A stretch of DNA of 64,000 nt from Marchantia polymorpha subsp. ruderalis. Lineage: Eukaryota; Streptophyta; Marchantiopsida; Marchantiales; Marchantiaceae. The notes under the pieces are model-generated. The model did no database searches. It saw only the letters and a list, made by a program, of their open reading frames with translations, and was not told the DNA's origin. Where the stretch lies: assembly GCA_037833965.1 (NCBI GenBank), contig AP031357.1:12358001-12422000 (forward strand). Direction: 5' to 3'. How positions within the stretch are numbered: the first letter of the stretch is position 1; each line of letters begins with the position of its first letter. The position numbers and the translations under genes are program-made. Positions 56,574 through 64,000 of the stretch are shown piece by piece.

Positions 56574-59500
56574 GGGCCAGATTTAGAGACCCAGGGTAAC
56601 AAACAACGGTTGCAAGTCCCAAGGCAGCACACTGCCCACCGGCGAGGGCGAGGTGCCTACCGCTGCTGCTGCATAAACAAAAAGGCAGGCAGGTATTCTT
56701 CGTCCCCTAAACTCCCCCCTCGGTCCATCCGACACAAAGCATGAAGGCCCAGTCTGATGCGCACTGACACCCCACAGCGATGGCTGGCTGGCTGCCTGCC
56801 TGACGATAAATGTCGTTTTACAAATAGTGAAGTCAGAAACAGAACTCAAACGGAAAGCAGCAGCAGCACTGGGATGGGGACAGAAGAGATGGGATGCGAG
56901 GGGATGCGGGGATGAGATGCGATTGGCCGGGAAGGTGACATTAGTAGTGTGGTGCAGGAGTAGAAGAGCAGAGGTCTCGTTGTTGGCATGTCGTAGAAAG
57001 TGTTATGAGCGGTGAGTCGAGTGGTGAATGCGAGGGTGGTGTCGGCGCGGGAGTCGAGCGAGCGGTTCTTGTCGGCGATTTTTCATGCGATGGTTCATGG
57101 AGGAGGAGTGGCGTCGAGACTCGTCGACGGAGGGAGGGAGGTGACAAAGAATAGACAGATTATAAAACGTCGCTCCCTGCTCGCGAGTCCAGTCCAGTCC
57201 AGCCCAGTCCAGCCCAGTCCTCCACAAAGGAGGAGGAGGAGGGATTGGGATTCCTTCGCTCTCCGGCTTCGCCTCGCCCCGCCCCATGCCCTACGCGTAC
57301 GTGCTGCCTTATCTCAGGGGGGGAGGTGGTGGGGTGCGGTGTTGCGATGGGGGCAGGGCCCCACTGCAATCCCTCGAGCCCTCTGGTGCATTGGACTGGA
57401 ATGGCCGATCGCCCGATGGGCCCTGTGCGATCCCGACTACAGTGGGCACCCATGTGGGCAGGGCAGCAGTCATGCGTTGAAGACGATAACATCTGTGACG
57501 TGGCCTGCGTTATCTACACTTGCACTTTCCATGGGCGCGCTTTATACGGCCTGCAGCACCAGCACCAGCAGCAGCGAGCACTGTCCCCGGCCCCTGGCGG
57601 GCCCCAATTCTCTTATTGCTCCTCCTCCTCCTCCTCCTCTCTACTCTCGCTTCGCTCGACGATCGGAGAACGAGAGAGAGATAGAGAGAGAGAGAAAGAG
57701 AAAGAAAATGAGTGTATTTCTCTCTCTCCTGCAATAGGTCCCCAGCTCGCCCTCTCTCTCAAGATGATGACCTGGGAGAAAGCGCCGCTCGTCTCCGCTC
57801 TCCAGTCGGGGCCGGCTGGCTCGTCTCGTCTTTCTCGTCTCGTCTGTTTCTACATCGTAGATTCTCTGCGCGCTGCTGCTTACCTGGTAGATTTTTTGGG
57901 CTGGTTTGACCGGAGGCGATGAAGATAGAAACTGGAATTCTAGTTTCTCCCTATACTGTTGCTGAGTCTCGACTGGCCTGGCCTGTACTGTACAAGCTCA
58001 TGAGTAAACTCTTTGCAGCAGCAGCAGCTGCTGCTGCTGCTCCTCCAGTAGGACCTATGCGATGACATCGATGAGGAATCCACACGATGCGATTCGATGT
58101 CATCCGTCGTCGTCTTAGTATTCTCGGGAGGCGATGTGGGGCCTGGCCTGGGCTGGCCTCCTGCGTCTGCTTTATCTCTGATGGATTCACGGCTAGGCTC
58201 GGCTCGGCTCGTGCAGGCCCGAACCATCCATCACAGAGAAGTGGAATTCATCCCATCGCACGCCTTTGCTCCTCTCTCTCTGCTGCTGCCGCCGTCCCAT
58301 CCCCCAACATTCACATTCTGTGATCCTTCCGGACTTTTCCTCCCGCACTCCCTTGTCCGGTCCTGTCCACTTCCCATAACCAGGGCGTTTGTGGCGGTAA
58401 CCTATCCAACCTTCTCACTTTCAGATCAGGGTCCCACGCCCATGCCCGGACCCAATGAGTTGCAAATACGATTTGCACGGCAGTGCGCAGACACCGATCC
58501 CGCGACCATTGACGGAGATGAAGATGGCGATCCAGATTCACAATAAATTCATATGACATATGACTGCAGAACCAGCGGGGTGAGAAGCATCATGCAGGAT
58601 CAGCACTCGAACACGGGTCCTACGGATCCTTATCTTGCTCAACCCTAAAACCGATAAAGAGATGCACATGAGCGTGAGCAAAAAACCCCGACGATCGTGA
58701 AATAGAAGGAAAAGAATAGGGTCAGAGTGAAATTGACAGTCAGAAAAGGAATTTTCGAAGATAATATACGCTTCAGGCGATAGATGGTGGTGATTGTCAA
58801 GAATTGTGTACAATGAATGAAGCCTTTTACATAAAGAATCTGCGAACAAAGACTATATCGTGAGCACACACATGATCACGAAAAAGGTGCTGGGGCTAAT
58901 GTGTTCTGCAGTACACCTAGCTCAACACGTAATACTCTTCGGAAAGAGAACAAACTTTCGTCAGATGTGGATGAAAGGATTTGATGCGTCGAGGACCTGC
59001 GGAGAGGTCGTCAGCTCCAGTAGTAGAGCTTAGAATAATCGCATTCACTGCAAGGCCACTACCCATCAACAACACGGATCTCGACCTACCACTCAAAACA
59101 GCCTATTTATTGTGCCAAGACATTAAAAACTCCGCAGGGAGAAACTGGCCTGCTTCAAGATTGTACCGCCAATTAATTGTAGCACTAACGCGTTTGAGAA
59201 TGTCATGCAACAAGTATTGATTATCGTGTCTCTAGCTGCTGCTTAGATAAAAACCTTCTGACAGTCCGACTGTGGGAGTAACGTGGATATCACTCTATCA
59301 CTGTGGCCAGTTTCCGGGAGAGCAGTGTAATTCTCTGAACGAATCCAGAGTAGATTTCGCAGATACGTAAGCATGACTAGTGGGACAACAGTTGCATTCC
59401 ATCGCTGTATTAAAACGGTGAGTAAAAGAATTAAGTATTTCGATTTCTGTCGATTCGAATACATGAACCTGACCATCACTTTCCCACCTCAGCTCGGATC

Positions 59501-59749
59501 ACGGTATCAAGATCTATGGCGGTTGTGTGGTGCTCCGGCAAGGCTGTGGAGCTGGGAAGTAGCGTTGCATGTCAATCAGCCGACGTTCGTGCTGATGTAT
59601 CCAGCCCACTGGGCTGCCGGTGCCGGTACGACTCGACTGTTCGGAGGGCCATGTTTACCCTTCTCTTGATTGTTGTAAAGGTGGGCGGTTGCTTGTCCCA
59701 AATTTCCCCACAGGAAAAGCTCTTCCATCTCGATTGAACAGATTCTGGT
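56574..59749. other. GC-rich zone with microsatellites; no supported gene
   Basis: Contains GAG/CTC-type repeats near 57225-57243, CAGCAC/CAG near 57556-57575, (TCC)n near 57617-57640, (GA)n at about 57670-57705, GGCCTGGCCTG runs near 57980-58150 and a CAG/CTG palindrome at 58015-58040. Frames of 149-241 codons here arise from high GC on both strands and show low-complexity Pro/Ser/Arg. The zone could be a promoter or 5' UTR, but no downstream CDS is found. Confidence 0.5.
58015..58040. repeat. 26-bp perfect CAG/CTG palindrome
   Basis: GCAGCAGCAGCAG (58015-58027) is followed at once by CTGCTGCTGCTGC (58028-58040). The two arms are exact reverse complements with no spacer. Confidence 0.95.
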
Positions 59750-59881
59750 TTCGTATTCGTCATGATGGAACTAGTGTGGAGATTTTGGTACAGATCAGAA
59801 CTTCCAGTTGGGGGTTTCGGGTTCGTCGTGGTGGAACTAGTGTGGAATTTTTGATACAGATCACATCTTCCAGTTGTGGAC
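59750..59881. repeat. Tandem duplication, 66-bp unit
   Basis: TGGAACTAGTGTGGA recurs at 59766 and 59832. The units share TT.CG..TTCGTC.TG.TGGAACTAG, TACAGATCA.A and CTTCCAGTTG. Because 66 is a multiple of three, frames on both strands carry a 22-residue repeat. No gene is identified. Confidence 0.8.
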
Positions 59882-62159
59882 TTCGAAAGCTCCCGGGCAT
59901 CCTGATCCTTATGCTCCCTCGTGCGCGTGGTGGAGATGTGTAAACTTGCACAGCACTTGGCACCTCCGTGCACCGCGTGGAATCTGTTAAAACACTCATT
60001 TTGTCTTCAAAATGAACCATATCCCCGAGGCAGCAACTTATCTCCTTCGTCCACGACACTTGCGACGACGTGAGCAGTTGGTCCACGTGTACGGGCGAGA
60101 GAAGGCCTGTTGATTGCGATTGCGTTCTGGGCTTAATCGTTTACCCGACAGCCTGACGACTTCAGTCTCTTGCTGAATGAACTCGACAGTGTTCCCTTGG
60201 CAGGATTGTATGTTCTGGGTCGAAGAGAGGCACGATCCCTTTGCGTCGGCCAATGGCGGCGAGACCCGATCCTCGAGGAGATTCCTTCTCGTTGGACGCG
60301 GTGCATTGCAATGCCGACTTACCCGGAATGATGTTGACTGCGATCATCAAGATTAAAAATTCAAAACATTCTAACACCCTCGGCTGTTCAAAATTTCAAA
60401 ATCCTGGCAGATTTGCGGGTCGGTTGCTTCGACATCGGCCAGGCCATGCACAAGACACAGACAACTCACTCGGTCACAAATGTCGTGAGGTTGGGGACGG
60501 GATTACAATTACAATTGAACGCGATGGATGATGCTGATGCTGGTGACAAGATCCAGGACGACTGACGAGCAGGAGAAGGATGATCCATGACGAGAGTCCA
60601 TCGATGGTCAGATCAGATACAACAATTACACACACGCGCTCGCTAACAGCCAGCGTAAGAGCGGGGCAGTAGTCACCCACTAATCCAAGATTTTACGAAA
60701 ACTCAAAACCGAAGTGAAGCAGGCCCAAATAGTAACCTGGTCAAAAGCACACACGATTTCCAAAACAATAATTCACACCTCTCCTGGCTGGCTCCTCGCT
60801 TCGATAAGCCAAAATGTTTCCCATTGGCTGTTGTAACCAGCAGCAAAGCACTCTAGGGTAGCGAAATCTAAAATCTGCTACACACGTCTTCCTTTTCTGA
60901 CTAGTCACTGGGAGGTAATCCGGAGACCCTGGACGAGAGGGAAACCAATCATTCGAATTTCGAAATGCATCAAGCAGCTAGTAGCCAGCCAGAGATGGAG
61001 AGGGTCAGAGAGAGATAGACAGAAAAGAAAGATGAGGAGAGAAGAGAGAGTGCGCGCATGTGTGTAACAGATAGATAGTGATTTGCTGATCACAAGGTGG
61101 CCATATGACTGACTGTGCGGTGAAAAGCCAGAAGGTCAAATGTTATTAAGACAATGACTGCAAGGGTTGGCCTCACCTGAGCCAATAAATGAATGACTTC
61201 TACGATAGCACATTTCCTATAGTTGAGTAACCTTTCGACCCTTTGGGCCAATGAATTTAATTAATTTAAAGAAGCTTGGCCAAGTAGATGAGATGTAGGA
61301 GTGAAGTGAAGCGCGACGGGGAAAGAGTGGTGGTGGGAAGGGGAGGGAGGCGAGGAGGAGGCGAAAGCTGCAAGCTAGCACAAGAATTGAAGCACCTACA
61401 ATACAAGGAAGAATCACAGGGCTAAAAAAACAAGGCCTCTGGCGGAAACCCAAAAGAGGGCTGTGCGCACCTGCCGTAATCACATTGGAAAGGAGTAAAC
61501 TCTCAGAAGAGGACAATGCAGCCGCTTATTCCACGTCTTGAAGGCTATCCAAAGAATGGTCGTGTGTATGATGTGGGGGAGACATTTGCCCGCCGTGCCT
61601 CTCGTCCTCTCTACTTCTCTATTGCACTCTCCTTGATCTCTGAATCTCTCATGAAATGGGTGGATGGAAGCCAGACTTCTGCCCACATGAAATCCCGAAA
61701 AGCTTCTTCAGCTTGTTTGCTCCAGCACACTGGATCTCGAAGTGCATTTTAGACTGGATGCGCCGCAGTGGAAGACTGTCGGTGGGAGCTTGTGTAAAAA
61801 GTGTCAATATTTTGGGTGTAGTGGCAAACATGTTTGCCTAGGTAGTGTTAGATACAATTTCTCGCTTATATTGAGAAAGTCAATGTGCGCGAAGAGCCGC
61901 CGTCTCCATCACCGCAACCTGGCATGGCATATGAAGTGGGAGGCAGAACACTCCCGGTCGACCACAAAGCCTCCGGATCATGATGTTGGTCCGAGATCAG
62001 GGTGTAGAGAAAAATTCGTCGACCCGCGGTGCGCTGGGATGTGCCAGCTCGTGTTGGCTTGGCTTGGCAGCTTAGCACTCATAATATCCACGCTTATCAT
62101 TTAACCAATCAAATCAACCAACCGAGATCTATGGCCTCTTCTCGACATGCAACGCGAGC
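59882..62159. other. 3' region of the TCP gene and intergenic DNA
   Basis: No domain-bearing frame. The right part must hold the 3' UTR of the minus-strand TCP gene. Frames at 61217-61516, 61516-61752 and 61742-62104 overlap on both strands and are unsupported. Confidence 0.45.
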
Positions 62160-63983
62160 TTACTGCGAGCTAGTGGGATCGTCGCCACTGTCGCCTTGCT
62201 GGTGCCCGGACCCTCCCATCGAGTGGTGCTGCTGCTCCGGATTCACGTTGCGTTGGCTGTACGCGTTCAGGGCCGCCAGCATGCCCAAGTGGCTGCCTTC
62301 GCCGCCCAGCCCCAGGCCCGTGCCGGGCAAATTTTGCGCCCCCGGCTGCAGCAGCATCGAGCCCAGCGGCATGTGCCCGCCCAGGTGCCCGCCCTGCAGC
62401 TCCAGCCCCATGCCGCCCGACAGATTGATGCGCGGCATGAGCGCCACGCCCCCGCTCGACAGCACGGGCATCATCGGGTTGCTCGACGAGGGCTGGTTCC
62501 CGCCCCCGCCCGACGGCCCGAGCTGAATGGACGTCGGCGGGGCCGCCATTCTGTACATTGTGCCGGCCTGGCCTGCCGACGGGAAGGTCCAAATCTGCTC
62601 GTTCCCGGGGCCTGCCATCACTCCGGGCGTGGAAGAACCACTGACCGGGAGCATCCAAATCGTGCCTGGCATGCCGCCGCTGCTCGACACGCCCGCGACG
62701 GCAGGTCCCACCGCCCACATTGTGGACATCAAATTGGAGCCGCCGGGGCCCTGCTGCATTCCGCCCTGCCGCGACGCCGTGGCGCGCACCGGCCTCACGG
62801 GCTCCGGATCCTCCTTAAACCTGGCCAGAGGCCCGCCGCTGGAGCCCGGGCGCGCGCGCTTCCTGATTCCGCCCTTGCTATCGGCCGAGTCTCCTACGCC
62901 CATCCCCTCCTCCCCGACGAGGCCCTCGTGCTGGAACCCCGCCATCACGTCGTGCGACATTTCGCCGTGGCCTCCATGCCCGCCGTGGCCCATACTCAGC
63001 CGGCGATTCTCTTCCATGGCCGCCCGATTTTGTTGCATCACTCTCTCCTCCGCTCCTGCATCCCACTCTCGTTGGCTCTGAGCAACGCGCACCTGCTGCT
63101 CCTGCATCCGCTGGCTGTCCAGATCTGCCTGCGACGGCCCTAACCCGGCTAAACCCATGGACCCGTGCAGAGTCCCCGGCCGCCCCCCGGCAGCTGCTGC
63201 CGCCATGCCCGATGAGCTTCGCAGCGCCCCTTGGAGCGACGACGCGAGCGCCGGCACCGTCCCGGTTCCGGTCGCTGCTATTATGGCAGGTTCTGCCTGC
63301 TGCAGCAACCATTCTATGGTCTCTCCGTCCGACTTGTGAGCCAATTCCCGAGTCAGCTGGAAAATCCGGGCGGCGCACGAGGCAGGCATTCGAATCCTCC
63401 TGCCCCTTCCATCGACCTTCGTGTGCCTGTCTTTCGTAGACGATCGTTTGGGAGGGGCCTTCTTCGGGGGCTGCTGTATTTCTTGGCCGCCTCCACTGGG
63501 AACCATACTTCCCTGCTGTGCCTCCTGCTGCTGCTGCTGTTGCTGCTGTTGTTGCTGCTGCTGTTGTTGCTGGCTTCCACTGCCACTGGCGCCCCCACCT
63601 CCACCACCGCTACCACCACCGCGTTGCATTTGCAAGCCGGTCATTTGTTGCTCTCCGTATTCTTGTCCCATTCCCCCCATCCCTAGAGACGGATCAACCT
63701 GGGAGGGCCCGTGACCGGCTCCTCCTATTCCTGCACCCCCCATGGCTGCCATGGCTTGTGCAATCGCCCCTGCATTGAGATGAGAACCCTGTTGCTGCTG
63801 TTGATCTAAAACGCCACGAGAAGGACCGTAGCCAACTAAACCCCGCGCTTCGGCTTGCTGTTGCTGGTAAGAGACCAATTGCGATGGCATGCCATGAGGA
63901 CTTGTGTCGGAACTACCTCCTGCGCCACCCCCCGAGTCCCGCTGCGAGTCGGATTTTGAGTGGCCATGCCCTCCTGAATCCAT
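62160..63983 (-). CDS. Class I (PCF-type) TCP transcription factor with polyglutamine tract
   Basis: A single 607-aa frame runs from ATG at 63983 to TAA at 62160. The TCP domain lies at about residues 181-235. Its basic region is [20 protein letters not shown], without the four-residue insert of class II. Helix I has [20 protein letters not shown] and helix [15 protein letters not shown], followed by the class I tail [10 protein letters not shown]. TCPs bind GTGGGNCC-like sites as dimers and regulate growth and cell division. The N-terminal 180 residues are Gly/Gln-rich, with 16 consecutive Gln at 138-153 encoded by mixed CAG and CAA. The C-terminal part is Gly/Met/Pro-rich. The frame is open for the few codons upstream that the window shows, so an earlier start outside it cannot be excluded. 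Confidence 0.95.
   Translation of the reverse strand: MDSGGHGHSKSDSQRDSGGGAGGSSDTSPHGMPSQLVSYQQQQAEARGLVGYGPSRGVLDQQQQQGSHLNAGAIAQAMAAMGGAGIGGAGHGPSQVDPSLGMGGMGQEYGEQQMTGLQMQRGGGSGGGGGGASGSGSQQQQQQQQQQQQQQQQEAQQGSMVPSGGGQEIQQPPKKAPPKRSSTKDRHTKVDGRGRRIRMPASCAARIFQLTRELAHKSDGETIEWLLQQAEPAIIAATGTGTVPALASSLQGALRSSSGMAAAAAGGRPGTLHGSMGLAGLGPSQADLDSQRMQEQQVRVAQSQREWDAGAEERVMQQNRAAMEENRRLSMGHGGHGGHGEMSHDVMAGFQHEGLVGEEGMGVGDSADSKGGIRKRARPGSSGGPLARFKEDPEPVRPVRATASRQGGMQQGPGGSNLMSTMWAVGPAVAGVSSSGGMPGTIWMLPVSGSSTPGVMAGPGNEQIWTFPSAGQAGTMYRMAAPPTSIQLGPSGGGGNQPSSSNPMMPVLSSGGVALMPRINLSGGMGLELQGGHLGGHMPLGSMLLQPGAQNLPGTGLGLGGEGSHLGMLAALNAYSQRNVNPEQQHHSMGGSGHQQGDSGDDPTSSQ
63525..63572. repeat. CTG/TTG (CAG/CAA) trinucleotide tract
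   Basis: Sixteen glutamine codons of the TCP gene form an interrupted CAG/CAA microsatellite. The CAA interruptions would limit slippage. Antisense frames across it read poly-Leu or poly-Cys and are not genes. Confidence 0.9.
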
Positions 63984-64000
63984 GTACCTACTGGACCTAT

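Noticed and set aside
57012-57922. Plus-strand frames of 241 and 225 aa in the GC-rich zone
   Set aside because: They overlap each other and antisense frames, consist of low-complexity Pro/Arg/Ser sequence from microsatellites, and show no domain.
58097-58546. 149-aa plus-strand frame
   Set aside because: GC-driven open frame without recognisable domain and with antisense frames of similar length; not enough to call a gene.
62196-63686. Plus-strand frames of 315, 184 and 151 aa
   Set aside because: Antisense shadows of the GC-rich TCP gene, including poly-Leu and poly-Cys runs opposite the glutamine tract.

Overview
The window is nuclear DNA of a land plant, most probably a moss of the Physcomitrium type. 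The evidence is spliced plant genes with short GT-AG introns, a class I TCP transcription factor, a plastid-type PPR protein, a plant PPi-dependent phosphofructokinase beta subunit, and large AT-rich blocks of very old Ty1/copia elements. The species is an inference; the plant origin is well supported.

Layout. 1-11.4 kb is transposon-derived: the RT/RNase H end of a Ty1/copia element with its 3' LTR, a decayed gag zinc knuckle, a broken Myb/SANT-like gene, dispersed LTR-like repeats and tandem repeats. 11.4-24 kb is a gene island with a two-exon PPR gene and a three-exon SAL-type 3'(2'),5'-bisphosphate nucleotidase, both on the minus strand. 24-34 kb is an AT-rich graveyard of copia elements. 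It holds two LTR ends with primer-binding sites in opposite orientation, and a copia reverse transcriptase so eroded that it is recognisable only by alignment to the better copy at 1-1020. 34-38.5 kb holds a hAT transposase relic. It sits between two fragments of an intron-less copy of the PPR gene found 20 kb away. 38.6-39.4 kb is a second copy of the LTR-like repeat seen at 10.5 kb. 40.8-49 kb is a second gene island with the complete 16-exon PFP beta gene (565 aa) and a possible small divergent gene upstream. 49-62 kb is mostly non-coding: one candidate 96-aa two-exon zinc-ribbon gene, a GC-rich microsatellite zone near 57-58 kb and small tandem duplications. 62.2-64 kb is a TCP class I gene with a polyglutamine tract.

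The four clear host genes serve unrelated housekeeping or regulatory roles: plastid RNA processing, PAP/sulfur metabolism, glycolysis/gluconeogenesis and growth control. They do not form a pathway cluster. The most informative structures are the PPR retrocopy apparently split by a hAT element, a near-perfect 35-bp hairpin in a PFP beta intron, and a 283-residue N-terminal extension on the SAL protein.
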